Shown here: piece by piece, positions 9,266-21,600 of the stretch | How positions within the stretch are numbered: position 1 is the stretch's first letter | How the letters are laid out: every line of letters starts with the position of its first letter | Source of the DNA: Salvia splendens | Lineage: Eukaryota > Streptophyta > Magnoliopsida > Lamiales > Lamiaceae | Direction: 5' to 3' | Length of the DNA: 64,000 nt | Assembly (NCBI RefSeq): GCF_004379255.2 | Contig: NC_056046.1 | Coordinates: forward strand, 1,364,001 to 1,428,000 | The notes under the pieces: model-generated | The model's database searches: none | The model's input: the letters and a program-made list of their open reading frames with translations, nothing else | Told to the model about the DNA's origin: nothing | Made by a program: the position numbers and the translations under genes

Positions 9266-12200
9266 ATGGCAAATATGTATGAAGAGGGCCGAATATCGAC
9301 GGCGGTGGGCATCGACAAAGACAAGAACAGCCAAGCCGCTGTGAAATGGGCCCTCGAAAAACTGAGGTTGAAAGACAACCACATTCTCCTTGCCCACGTT
9401 AAAATTCAACAAGGCTTTGATTCACGTATGTGTTTCATCTCTTTTAAATTTTTTTTTATTAATTAGGTTATTGGATTTGATAGATTCAGAATAGGGAAAA
9501 TATTTGGAATTCGATGTAAAAGTAATTCATAAATGGGAGAAATTTTCAAATAGGATTAAAATCTTAGGTAATTGTCTAATCCTCATATTTTGTTTTATTA
9601 ATTCTCTAATCAAGTCTGGAGCCATTGCTAATTCTGGTATTCTGCAGATGGTGTTCATAGAGAGGGGAGAGACCCAACTCCAGCTGAAGCACAACAAATA
9701 TTCCTTACTTATCGCGGTTTCTGTGCTCGAAAAGGGGTAAACGACAAACCTAATTCCCGAACTAGAACTTCTAATGCGCCATTAGCGGATCTAAAACATA
9801 ATTTTGGGATCGGATCCATTGGATGGAATTTGTTTGTGGTGAGAAGTGAACGAACAAAGAGCGAAAAATGTTTACAAATTTCTCCATATGTGAGGGCATG
9901 GCGTTTCTGGTCGACCCTAACGGAAAATTAAGCCCGCCCCCTAAATCCGCCACTGTAATTGCATCATTGTGCAACATCTCTAGTTGCATCTACATAATTC
10001 TTCACGATGAACTTACCTTGTTTCTTTTATCTTGGTGGCTGCAGATTCATGTAAAAGAGGTGGTTCTGCAAGGCAACGACGTGGCAACGACGCTCGCAGA
10101 GTACGCCAGCTGGAACTCCATCGTGAACGTGGTCGTAGGAGCTTCGAGTAGAGGTGCCATAGCAAGGTAGCAAGCACCCCTAGCTTCATCATTTGGTTAC
10201 ATTCTTCCATGCCAGATTTGAACTCTTCTCTTTCTCAGGGCCTTCAAGAACCCCGATGTCCCGAGTTCTTTAATGAAGATCGCGCCCGATTTCTGCAACG
10301 TGTACTCCGTGTCGAAGGTGAAGGCGCAGAAAGTGAAATCTGCCAGCGAAACCAGAACTCCCGGCAGCACAACCAGCTCTGGCTCGCAAGAAAGCCCGTT
10401 TCCGGCAAAATTTCGCCCGTAAGAACTTTGTGTACTGATTTCGTTCTTGTTTCTTTTCTTGATTGGCAATGTCTGTTTACAGTCAGGAGAGCTGGAAAAG
10501 CTCCTTCTCTTACACGTCCGACCTGGAAGGGGGCAGGTACGGGTCGTCAACTTTCAACAGCAGAGAATCTCGTCAGATGACGCCGAGGGAGTCAGCAAAC
10601 GCTAGCTACGAATCTACGGGCTTAGGCCACAGCTATCACAGCAAAAGCAATTTCTCCGGGTCCAGCGACGGTGAAAGCAGGCAAATGCCTCGACCGAAGA
10701 AGCTCGCCTCGAATGTACCAGACGTCCTACTGTCGATGAAGCACCACGATCTTCAGCAAGTTCGAACCAAAGACGTCAGCCCACCGTATTCCATGGCTTC
10801 TTTCAGTGATAATTCGGATATACAGAGTTTCCCTTCGGACGTATCGTACGAACATCTAGACCAGTACCAGATGGCGGAGTCTTCGAGCTGCTCACAAACC
10901 GCTGTAAGTTTTTACGTCATTATAAGGATAAAAGAGATAGTAGCGCGCTCAACAACGAACCTCTGTATTTACAGGACGTAGAGGACGAGCTCAAGAGATT
11001 GAAACACGACATGAAGCGAATCACAATGATGTATAATGCAGTCTGTCAAGAGTCTGAGACGGCTTCGGATAAGGTAAGTAAATGGAGATAATTTTGTAAA
11101 GAGTAAAGGTCAATTTTGGTCCTAAATATATATGACCAAAATACAAATTTGGTCCAAAACATTTACTTTTGAAAAACAGGTCCATAACAAATGAAATCTT
11201 TATACGTCAAAAAACTAACGGTCAAACCTTTGTGCAATTAGCGTTGACAATTAGTTTTTTGACGGAACCGTCCAAAAAAATGACTACTTCGTCGATATTT
11301 TCATTTGTTATAAACCTGTTTTTCAAAAATTGAATGTTTTGAACCGAATTCGTATTTTGGTCATATGTTTAGAACAAAAATTGGCCATTACTCTTTTGTA
11401 AATAAACATTAGGTATTCATGATACTTACCTGTTGTGTTGTCGCAGGACGCCATCAACGGTGACCATACCAAAGAGACGGCGATGGCCATGGTTGAGAGG
11501 GAGAAGTTGAAGTGTCAGGCCGCAGTCGAGCTAGCACAGACGGCACAGCGCATAGCAAAGCTGGAGTCGGTGAAGAGAAAATCTGCGGAGCAGAAATTCA
11601 GAGTGGAGGCCGAAGAAAAGGAGAAGGCGATTCACGCGCTAGCACATACCGAGGTCCAGTACAGGAAGTACGCGATGGAAGAGATCCAACAAGCGACAAA
11701 TTACTTTGCTGGTTCAGAAAAGATCGGTGAGGGCGGATACGGGCCTGTCTTTAAAGCGAGTCTTGATCACACACGCGTTGCCATTAAGGTTCTCAGGCCA
11801 GACATGTCACAAGGAGAAAAGCAGTTCCAGAGAGAGGTCGAGGTGCTGAGCCGTATGAGGCATCCCCATATGGTTATCCTGTTAGGTGCTTGCCCCGAGT
11901 ACGGTTGCCTCGTGTACGAGCACATGGAAAACGGAAGTTTAGAAGACAGGCTAAACTGCCTAAACGGCAGCCCCCCCTTGTCGTGGAGAGACCGTTTCAG
12001 GATAGCCGTAGAAATCGCCACCGCTCTGAATTTTCTGCACCGGACAAGACCAGAGCCCCTCGTGCACCGTGACCTCAAGCCGGCCAATATCCTCTTGGAC
12101 AGAAATTACGTGAGCAAGATCAGTGATGTCGGCCTATCCAGGCTGGTGCCACCAGCAGTGGCTGATTCCATCACTCAATGCTGCATGACTGCAGCAGCGG

Positions 12201-12547
12201 GCACGTTTTGCTACATAGATCCTGAGTATCAGCAGACGGGAATGCTGGGAACAAAATCGGACGTGTATTCGTTCGGTGTGGTGTTGCTGCAAATTCTTAC
12301 CGCGAAGCCAGCTATGGGACTGACCTATGTAGTTGACTCAGCAATTGAGGATGGCAAGTTTGCGGAGGTGCTTGATCGGACGGTGAAGGACTGGCCAGTC
12401 GAGGCGGCCCTAGCTATGGCGAAATTGGCCTTACAATGCTGTGAACTGAGGAAGAGAGATCGGCCGGATCTTGATTCGGTGATATTACCTGAACTGCATA
12501 GGATAAGAGAAACAGACTCACAGATCAAACCTGAAGACAGATTCTAA
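9266..12547 (+). CDS. UspA-domain receptor-like cytoplasmic Ser/Thr kinase
   Basis: Seven coding exons join in frame to 723 residues: 9266-9425, 9648-9736, 10045-10166, 10239-10418, 10483-10903, 10975-11073 and 11447-12547. Residues of about 10-165 form an N-terminal universal-stress-protein (UspA) domain (AVKWALEKLRL, then VVGASSRGAIAR). A Ser-rich linker and a coiled coil (about 325-430) follow. The kinase domain starts near 440, with glycine loop GEGGYG at about 452, Lys in VAIKVL at about 471, and HRDLKPAN at about 563. DVG replaces DFG, as is common in this plant family (RLCK-IX and PUB kinases). The protein ends after the kinase, so the C-terminal U-box E3 domain of the PUB relatives is absent. 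There is no signal peptide or membrane segment, so it is probably cytoplasmic. Substrates are unknown. Two introns carry transposons. Confidence 0.9.
9780..9955. mobile_element. Degenerate hAT-like MITE in kinase intron 2
   Basis: The ends are imperfect inverted repeats: CATTAGCGGATCTAAAA on the left, and CAGTGGCGGATTTAGGGG on the right when read in reverse complement. They match the termini of the 741-bp element at 52842-53582. Flanks TAATGCGC and TAATTGCA may be an eroded 8-bp duplication. It lies wholly inside the intron between exons 2 and 3. Confidence 0.6.
11101..11393. mobile_element. Mutator-type MITE in kinase intron 6
   Basis: This 293-bp element has terminal inverted repeats of about 100 bp, starting GAGTAAAGGTCAATTTTGG on the left with a mirrored right end. 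A perfect 9-bp target duplication, TTTTGTAAA, lies at 11092-11100 and 11394-11402. Nine base pairs with long inverted ends points to the Mutator superfamily. It has no coding capacity. Confidence 0.85.
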
Positions 12548-13230
12548 TAAATGCATTCACCAATTCAAATCTGTACAGATGGCTTGCCTCAGATCGGCCG
12601 ACACGACTACATGAGAACATAATCAATAAACAGAATGTGTTTACGATGGAGATGAAGCTTGCAAATACCTTAGACGAGGCGAGAGACGCACATTTTTACC
12701 TTTTTCCTTTTTCTGCAGAACCTGAAACTTGAGCTTATACACAGAGAAAGAGCGAGCAAGAGATTACCAAAACGAGAAGGGGTTTGGTGCCGATGTATAA
12801 ACGGAACAGCAAAGCAAACCAAATGGGGCTGTCAAAATCTTGTTTTGGCAGTGTTTGAATTAGTTTATGTAGGAATTACAACGTTCACGGAGATAAATAC
12901 CATGACTAATTTTCCTGCCAGCTTTACAAAGGCACTTATCGTTTCAATATTCTCTTACATAAGAACTGATGGATGATTTGTTTCCTTAAACATAATATCA
13001 GCAAATTTTAACAGGCCCATCGTCTGCTTGCTTTCATCCATTAATGTGAAGCTTGACATATTCCCTGAAATGGAGTATCTTAGGTTATCAACATGTATAC
13101 TAACGAGTTACAATAAAAGAACTGCTTGAGAATTGAAAAATGTATAATTACCTTGTAATCATCATCTCTTGTATCAATCACGACTGGGATTAAAAACCCT
13201 TAGAAGCTGTTAAAAATTGACAAAAAGTAA
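12548..13230. other. Convergent intergenic region
   Basis: This holds the 3' ends of two convergent genes, the kinase (+) and the methyltransferase (-). AATAAA-like signals occur, for example near 12624 (+). Nothing else is recognised. Confidence 0.55.
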
Positions 13231-14996
13231 CTACGAGTCGATCTTCTTGAATATGGCACGTATCCAGCGCCTAATGGAAAGCAAGAACGAAATTACAATC
13301 ACTGAGTGTAGTCTGACAGAGCACCAAATACAGAATTGACAGAAGTAGCAAAATCTGATTATACCGGTCAAATGTCATGTTTCGAGAGTGGTTCACTACT
13401 TGTCTGCAGTGTGTATCCAGATCCACGATGCAAAAACCAGCTTCCGCAAACAAATTTGATAAGTAATCTTCAGAGAAATAAAACGAGCACTGCAAACGAA
13501 CCAACAACATTGGAACTTCATAGTGTCAAAAAGTAGCTGAACAAAAGTAAGAACGGTGCAGATACATACGGTGCCATCGCCTCTATAATAAAAATTATCG
13601 CTGATCATCTGATTTCTGTTCTCTAACTTCACCTGAAAATTTGAGCTACTTAATACGAATATGAATAGGTGGAAATGGGACTAATTTGAAACATATCATA
13701 ATCGGTGACTCTCAAGATACTGAACACAAGTAATTTCATATCAGTTTTCTTACTTGTGCAGAATCTCCAACACCGTAGTCTTTGACTAGAACGTGACCAT
13801 TTGGCTGCGAAAACAAGCCACACATTAACCTTGCACAAAAAAAAACAGAAGCTAGAAGAGTGAAAAGGGAAATGGTCACGAAAGCGGATGCTAATTGCAA
13901 CAAACCTTCAGTATTTTTTTCAGGTTTTGTAGCACGAAAGGCATCTTCTTAGGAGAAACTGCAGACAACATGAAAATCTGCATAAAGATCCGAGTAGAGA
14001 AGCTCACACGAAGAACATGATATGCAATAGCTTCTCAAATACTTCACAACATAATCAGAGCAGTTTACTGTACTCACTAACCAAGGTTACAAGATCAACA
14101 GAAGAAGGCAGGATTCTGTTGCAGAGCTCTTCCTTCGTAACATCGCAAGTGAATACATTCATCCGTTTCCCATCAAAATTTGAATGAGACTGCATTTATT
14201 TGGACAACAAAAGTGAGACAAATGGCTATATAAACCTTCTACTCCCCTAAAGCAATGAAGAAAGAGAACAAAACCTTAACAAGATTCAATGCCTCGATCG
14301 AAAAATCACAGGCGTGGACGAAAAGCGTAGGATAGACAGAAACCAGAGGGAAAATAGTATTACCAGCACCAAAACCAACCTGCCAATCATCAAAATACAC
14401 CTCAATGTAACAATCATCTTCAATTTCAGCTCACAACTCCAATCATGAAACGATTCACAAGTAAAATAGGTAGCAATTTGGTGTCATTGCATGATTTCCG
14501 TTTACCTATTTGAAAATCACCTCATATGTTAATAGTTACAAAGATCCAACCTTTACCTCTAAAAGCACTTTCCCATCAGCAGAAACCCCTTCTTCATCAC
14601 CACAGAAATATTTACCCCAATCTTTACGAAAGTAATGCCTGTCCTTGAAAAACTGCAACCAAAAAGGGAAATTAATCAAAATTGCAAGTGCTGAAGCTAG
14701 GATAGTTAAGGATAATTGAAAGAAACCTTGTTTTGATGGCGCTGGTAGAATTTTTCCCAATATTTGAGCGACTTTCTGCAGTAGTAATGCTCATCACTGT
14801 CGGCAAAGCCTTGAGCTTTGCAGCTTAATGGCTTGAATTGATTGTTAGGCGAAAGGGTGGAAACTTTATGACCAATTGAAAATGGTGAGAGTGTGATTGG
14901 TGGCAATGCAGTGGCGGTCGTTATGCTCGGGGGCGGCGGTAGGTGGCGGAGAAGCTGCTTCCACTGCGGCGGCCGGTTCATTGCTTCAACTGTCAT
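13231..14996 (-). CDS. METTL2/6/8-type methyltransferase (probable tRNA 3-methylcytidine methyltransferase)
   Basis: Nine coding exons join in frame: 14996-14727, 14652-14557, 14379-14275, 14189-14082, 13977-13906, 13804-13754, 13632-13570, 13489-13365 and 13270-13231. The protein has 309 residues. Family hallmarks are YWEKFYQRHQNK before the first intron, the SAM-binding loop VGFGAGNT, the VHACDFSIEAL acidic strand, and the C-terminal YFSEDYLSNLFAEAGF. Relatives place 3-methylcytidine at position 32 of tRNAs. The N-terminus is Pro/Ser/Thr-rich and could act as a transit peptide, which is inferred. In-frame ATGs also lie upstream at 15020 and 15065; I chose MTVEAMN because of the overall length. 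It is transcribed divergently from TIM23. Confidence 0.88.
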
Positions 14997-16008
14997 CTGT
15001 AGCAGATACTGATGCAACATCTCAAATTGATTGGTATTTTTAGTTAAATACAAATAATAAATCAATACTACTACTACTCCTATTGTAGACTTTTCTTATT
15101 AAATTACTCCATTAATTAAAATGATGGCACTATTCCTTGTTACATTTAAGATGACTATATTATAGGATGGTTTTTCTATTAAATTACCACATTAATTAAA
15201 ATGATACTAATAAAATACTGTTCCTTGTTACATTTAAGATGACTATATTATTGGATGACTTATGATTTTAGATGGAATTTTTTAGTTAAGAGAAAATGTA
15301 TTTTAATTTTTTAATAAATAGAGACAAGAGAATAAGTGTAGCAAGAGAGATTTATTTTTGAGAAAGCACAATATGAACCAATTCTATTGAAATGAAAAAA
15401 ATAATATATTTAAAATAATATCGTTATTGATTGGGAAAGTGTCTTAACTACCTAAATATTATCTCTTCTCATTGACAAAAGGGTCTTAAATTGTATAGTA
15501 GTATGAGTTTTAATACGTAATGAGTAAATCATGAGACAAGTAAGTGTTTTATTGGGTGCTTATCACCGGACTTCCTTCTCCCCTTCTATCGTCGTCTCCT
15601 CCCCATCCTCCATCGCCCATTAGTTGCTAGCATCAGTACCCCTCTTATACCGCTGCCATCTCCCCCTCCTTCACCATTGTCGTCACCTCATCGTCCCAGT
15701 GTCGGATCCGCACATCTCGTGAGTCTGCACTCACGAGAGTGTCTCGTTAAAAAAAAAAGGATTGTTAAAGGAAGGAGTATTAAGTTTTGGTCAAAAATAG
15801 GGAGAAAAGTGAAATAAACAAGAAAGTGAGGAAGCTACATGCAATAGCCCCCAAAACAAGTAAACCAGAAAAAGACCTAAAATTGCCACGTCTATTTCGC
15901 TTCACCGGTCCAATTTTTATACCCTTCTTCTCCATTAAAACCCCCAAAAAATTTAACCTAAAACTCTCTCTCTACGCCCTTTCTCTCTCTAGAACCCCCT
16001 CTCCTCCC
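14997..16008. other. Divergent intergenic region between methyltransferase and TIM23
   Basis: This is the shared upstream region of two divergent genes. It is AT-rich near the methyltransferase and C/T-rich from about 15570 to 15720 and just before TIM23. It contains the direct repeat listed separately and no convincing additional gene. Confidence 0.55.
15098..15262. repeat. Direct duplication of a ~80-bp AT-rich unit
   Basis: A unit with TTAATTAAAATGAT and then CCTTGTTACATTTAAGATG occurs at about 15098-15175 and again at about 15178-15262. The second copy carries a short insertion. Confidence 0.7.
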
Positions 16009-16584
16009 ATGGCGTACACACCTCAATCCCCCAATCGCAGCCACAGTGACGACGAAACCACCTCAAATCGCCGACTCTACAACCCCTACAAGGATCTCAA
16101 CCTCCCCTCCCAAACCCTATACCACCTCCCCACGCAGCCGGAGTTCCTCTTCCAGGAAGAATCAATCGCGCAGCGCCGCTCCTGGGGGGAGAACATCACC
16201 TACTACACCGGAATCGGCTACCTCGCCGGCGCCACGGGCGGCGCCGCCCAGGGCCTCGCCACCGCGGTCAAGGCGATCGAGCCGACGGACACCACGAAGC
16301 TCAAAATCAACCGAATCCTCAACGGCTCGGGGCACAGGGGGCGCCAGATCGGGAACCGCTGCGGCGTGATCGGGCTGATGTACGCCGGGCTCGAGAGCGG
16401 CATGGTCGCGTGGAGGGATACGGACGACGTGATCAACAGCGTCGTGGCGGGGCTGGCCACCGGAGCGCTGTACAAGGCGGCGTCGGGGCCGAGGGCGGCG
16501 GCGCTGGCGGGAGCGCTTGGAGGCGTGGTGGTGGGAGCTGCTGTGGCTGGAAAACCCTACTTGAAACGATATATCCCGCTGTGA
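16009..16584 (+). CDS. TIM23: Mitochondrial import inner membrane translocase subunit TIM23
   Basis: This is an intronless frame of 191 residues, the usual length of plant TIM23. The first ~70 residues form a polar intermembrane-space part ([20 protein letters not shown]). The C-terminal half is the TIM17/22/23 membrane domain with glycine-rich segments ([41 protein letters not shown]). TIM23 forms the presequence-gated channel that brings matrix proteins across the inner membrane. The frame is open further upstream to 15787. I chose the ATG at 16009 because MAYTPQSPN starts the conserved hydrophilic part and the upstream extension is basic, low-complexity leader sequence. Confidence 0.93.
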   Translation: MAYTPQSPNRSHSDDETTSNRRLYNPYKDLNLPSQTLYHLPTQPEFLFQEESIAQRRSWGENITYYTGIGYLAGATGGAAQGLATAVKAIEPTDTTKLKINRILNGSGHRGRQIGNRCGVIGLMYAGLESGMVAWRDTDDVINSVVAGLATGALYKAASGPRAAALAGALGGVVVGAAVAGKPYLKRYIPL

Positions 16585-18671
16585 TCAGTGATTTTAATTT
16601 TTTAAATTTTCTGGTATTGGGGATTTTGAATTTTACGTTTTTGCTGGTGATCTTCGATTAATTAATTGATGGCTTAATGTTGTTTAGAGTTGCAATTTTG
16701 ATAGTGGCGGTTGATATTTGAGTCTCTTGGCTTAAAGGGGCACACTTTTGCAATTTGTAGTGAGTATATGATATCTATGTTTTACTCCTCTTGTTAGTGT
16801 TGTAGGATGAGAAATCAGGTTCCTGAATAATGCCCAGGAAACATTGGCTACTGCTATCCTTAATATTCATTTTCTTGTAATGTAGTCTACTTTGTTTTGC
16901 ATATTCTATTCAATGCTTTTATAGTGGATGCTTTGTAGAATTGATGTATGTAGTGTGCTACTCGATTATTGTATGATAAATGCTCTGCGCGAAATCTATG
17001 AATTGTGCAAGTTTTTGTGCTTTACAGCAATAGGGGTGTGCCATATTTGAGATTAGGTTGCTTTTCATGGAATTGTATGTAGTTAGATAGCTAGCTGATT
17101 GAACAGGCATGCTTGAAGTTATGACTTATGTGTCCGCTTCTCTTGCTACAGGGGATCCTTGCAAGTTACCTTTTGTTCAACTGTTTTGTGTGGTTTTTTG
17201 TCGTCCTCTCATTAGTGTGCTACTTGATTGTTGTATGATTGATAACCTGCTCTGTGCGGTATATATGAATTGCGCAAGTTTTTGTGCTTTACAACGATAT
17301 GGGTTTGCCATATTTGAGTAGGTTGCTCTTTATGGAATTGTATATACATGTGGCTAGGTACTAAGGTAGCTTATTGAACAGACATGTTTGAAGTTACGTC
17401 TCCATATCTCTTGCTGCTATATATGGATTTCGGTTTTCCTCACGTTCATGCTTGCTTGTTACATTTGTATGAAGACTTGCATCATTTGAATTAGGTTTTG
17501 TGTTTGTCCACATATGCTTTGCATGTTATGCATAATTATCTCAACAGTTTCACTCCATAATTATTAGTGGTGTGCTATTTGTGAGGTTAGGTGATTTTGA
17601 GGGGGATTTAAGTTATTGTGCATAACTACTTTGAAGCTGTGACAATGTTGAAATCTGATAGTTGGGTGGTATAACCTCTGTACTCATTAGGGCCTGCTAT
17701 CAATCTATCTAGCTAGCTTGTTTATTTGTGTGTTTGTGTTAAATTCTACTTGAAATGATGGTCTAGTCAAGTCTTGTTTGCATTTTTTGTAGCTGGTCTT
17801 TGAAGCAAGTCTAGGTACGCAATGCTGCCAGTAGTTGCTGTTGTAACTTAGCATCGTAAAACATTTCATGTTATGATTCATATTGCTATGGGTGGTTAGT
17901 TAAGTATCCGTTCTGTAACGTAGTTATTCTACTTCAGGAGATGATGCTTATAGAAATCTCCACCTACAACAACACTGAGGTGGTCGCTCGGGCTACTGCT
18001 CCGAGTGTTGTAAGAATGGTGATATCTTAGCAACATCCTCCTGTGGACTTGCTTTGAAGCTGCTGTTCTTTCTGTTGATGTACAGTTAAAGTGTGATTTT
18101 TCAGATGATAATACTTGGTTAAAATTTGTGCATATGGATTACTGTTTTCTTGGACTTCATTAATGTGCAAAGGGAATGATCAAACCATCGAAATTCTGTT
18201 TGTGTTCGGATCTGAAATTTTCAGTATTAGCATAATAGAATATGAAAAATTATGCCTTGAAACATTCTCAAATCTATAGAGAATATGCCTTGGAACCATC
18301 CAAAAGACTAACCTCCGGACAGCAAATAAATGTCATTTAATAACTTTGTTCAGAAGAGACATGGACAAACAAATTACAAAAGGGTGGTCAGAAATATTTT
18401 ATTTCCTTCACATATATATGTTCAAGAAGGCAGAGGAGAGAGTTTATGGCAAGGAAATCATCTCATGCTGGGTAGATTTCTACACTCTATATCAGCAAAA
18501 ATTGGTTCATACCATACTGCCTCAGGACCCGTTATTCGAAAATATGTTACCCACGGTTCTCAGTGAATAAAAATAGCAGAGGAACGGTATAAATTGCTTC
18601 TGGGACAAAAGAAGGATTTGAAGTGAACAAATGGGATTGTATCCATCCAGCAAAGGATATCATTGCCTACT
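16585..18671. other. Long T-rich region downstream of TIM23
   Basis: Two kilobases lie between TIM23 and the convergent E2 gene. It is T-rich and intron-like. It holds a diverged ~240-bp tandem duplication and, near 17938, a stretch that looks like an exon after a splice acceptor. No conserved protein is seen. Confidence 0.5.
16957..17410 (+). repeat. Diverged tandem duplication of ~240 bp
   Basis: The blocks at about 16957-17150 and 17214-17410 share the same order of segments: a GTGTGCTAC start, GCAAGTTTTTGTGCTTTACA, GCCATATTTGAG, TATGGAATTGTAT or CATGGAATTGTAT, and an ATTGAACAG end followed by CTCTTGCT. Divergence by eye is moderate, so the duplication is old. Confidence 0.75.
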
Positions 18672-21600
18672 TTAAAGTAACATCGACTCTGGATTTTCAA
18701 TGTAACCTTTGAACGCCTTCAGCCATTCGGCTCCGATAGCACCTATACACAGCATCAGTAGCATGTTAGAGAAGATGAACCTTAAAATAATACTAACATA
18801 AAGGACCCGATCAGCAATTAGCTACTTACCATCAATGACCCGGTGATCACAGCTCAGTGTCACAGACATGAATGAGGCAAACTTAAACTGGTCAGGGCCA
18901 GCACCGGGCACCACTCTTTTCTCAGCTGTTAATGCAGAGTAAGGACATCAAGCATCAGCAATTAGCAACTACCAAAAGCTGTACTGCTATAATAAGATAG
19001 AGAGCTCAAGTTACCGGAGCCAACTGCGAGAATGCCAGCTTGGGGTGGATTGATAATGGCACAAAATTGCTTGATGCCGAAAGGACCTCCTAAGTTTGAT
19101 ACTGTGAACGTACCACCCTGCAAAACAAATACAGTTTAGATTGATATGATCAGCAACTGTGTCTTTCAGAATAATCGTTGAAGTTCCTGTTTCAACTTTC
19201 ACCTCATAATCTTCTGGCTTCAAGCTGTTTTCCTTGGCTTTTTGAGCTAAATGCTTAACTTCTTCAGAGATCCTTGAAAGACCTTTCTTGTCAGCGTCCT
19301 TGAGTTTTGGGCAAAGAGGCAAAATTGTCAGATCATTCCTATCAAGTGGGAAGGGGCTGCCCCATTACGTGATAAGCATTAAACTCCTAAGATGACTTAC
19401 CCTGACTATAGGCACATATAATCCATTTTCTGTTTGCACAGCAACATTGATATTCACATTGTTGAACCTGTGTGCACATAAGAAGTCGCAAGTAAGAAGC
19501 ATGTGCTAAACTACAGCCTTATCACCAAGTACACTTACTGGCGAATATAATCATTGGTCCATGAACTGTTGCACTGAGGGACTTTTTTAAGGGCCAAGGC
19601 AGCAGCCTGCAGTGAAAAAAGTCTTCTAATGAATTGTTGGTGGGAAAATCAATCCAAACACTATATTTAGGCCCATAAAGAAAATGTAATTCTCCAAGAG
19701 AGTCATCTATACGACCTAGAAAATAAATAAAAAAACAGCTAAAATGTTTCCTAAAGCAAATCTTATATCTTACAAAGAGGAAGTAAGTTCTCACAAAGAG
19801 AAAGAACTTGATTAAGGATAAAGAAGAGAAAGTGCAGATGAGCACGCATATATCTTCCATCACATGATGAGAACAAGGTGGTACTCCCTCAAAGAAGGCC
19901 GAATATACCTTAATAACAAGATCGTTAACTGAAATCCTTTTCCCGCCTGAAGCTTCTTGCAACGAGTTTAGCTGGGAACGCAATCTGCAGATCAGGTAGA
20001 GGTTAAAACAAATGGCATAAATAACTTTGATTGGCCGTTCTCATTTGCAGAAGAATGCACACTCACTCCATAAGTTTGTCAACACATGTATCTACAGTCA
20101 GGTAATAATGTGGTATAGTTTGTTTTGACTGCAATAACCGTGCAGCTGTCACCTGTCGCACAAATAGCATATGTTAGCAACATAGCACAGTAAATCATGT
20201 CAAAACTCACGATGTGATATAATTGATTTGAGAACATTTGCATATTACACATGCCATAGATATGGTTGTGTGTGTTAACAATTACAAGGCGCTCTTATTC
20301 CAACTAAGATACTATATTGGGTCAGATCATTTTTTACTATGTTACATGAAAAAACATCTCCCCAACATCCAATGAAAGTACATAGTAGCAAATGAGCATG
20401 TGTAAAAATATCCCCCACCTTCCTAGGCACAGTAAGATCTTAGAACTACACACATTGAGAGAGAGAAAGAGAGCTTGTGCCAGCAATGTGGAAATATTAC
20501 CTTTCTGATCTGCGAGTGTGGGATGTCAGTGTAATCTAAACTGGCAACTGAGGCGGTAGCAGCCTTAGGAGCTTGTGAAACTTCCTTACCACTTGAAGCT
20601 GTAAGGAGGAGAACGTATAACAAATTTAAATTATGGTTTCAAATAAACTCCAAGCCTAAAAGTTGTAAGTTGGTAATGAAGCAATTTATTTGAGTGAAGT
20701 AAGAAAATAGTTTCGATGGCATCAAATCACATAAACACAGCTCCAAATACCTACCAAGATAATCTTCAATATCTGCTTTGACAATGCGTCCATCAGGACC
20801 AGTTCCTTTAATGTTTGCAAGAGAAACCTGCATTAATGTTGTGCAAGTATAATGCTTTAACATATGTAACATGAGAACAAAAAAAACTATTAGTTTAGTC
20901 AGATAAATATCATAGATAGGTCATCTAATTTACATTATGATCTTCTGCAAGTTTTCTGGCAAGCGGACTGGCAAAAATACGAACTCCAGATGAAGAAGGC
21001 ACACTAGGCTTGGAAACTTTAGGCTCTGCTGGAGCAGCAGATACTTGTGACGCGGCTTCTTTTGGTGGAGTTGGAGCAGACGGTTCTTTGGGCGGGGTTG
21101 CTGGAGCAGCATCTGATGACGGACTATAGTCCTTGAATTTAGCAATATCCCCCTCTCCTTCAACAGTTATCGCAATTATCTAGTCAAAATAACACTTTGA
21201 TCAGTCACCAAAAGTAGGTTGAATAATCAACTGCCTATGAATACTTCTAGATTCCTTCAATATATAGTTCAAAAATCTGAATAGATTTTCTAGCCAACAA
21301 CATCAAGCAACATGCCAAAGACAATCAAATTAACTAAGATAATAGCAAAAACTATTAGAATAGCACAGAAAATATATGCCAAGGTGAAGACGGGTGCCAA
21401 TCCATGACAAGAATAAGACTTAGAACCTCTTAATAAATCAAGCACTTAACTTGATTCGTGTTCTATCTTTGTTCTAAGATATGTTAAGAAAGATGAGAAC
21501 AGAAGTACAAAGACATAGAATGAACATAAAGTCAGATACCCAAATAACGGATAGATACCTCGCCAACTTGAACACCACTTGATCCATCCCCACGCAAAAT

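Noticed and set aside
15787..16008. Upstream in-frame extension of TIM23 to 15787
   Set aside because: The extension is basic and low in complexity. TIM23 conservation and length fit the ATG at 16009.
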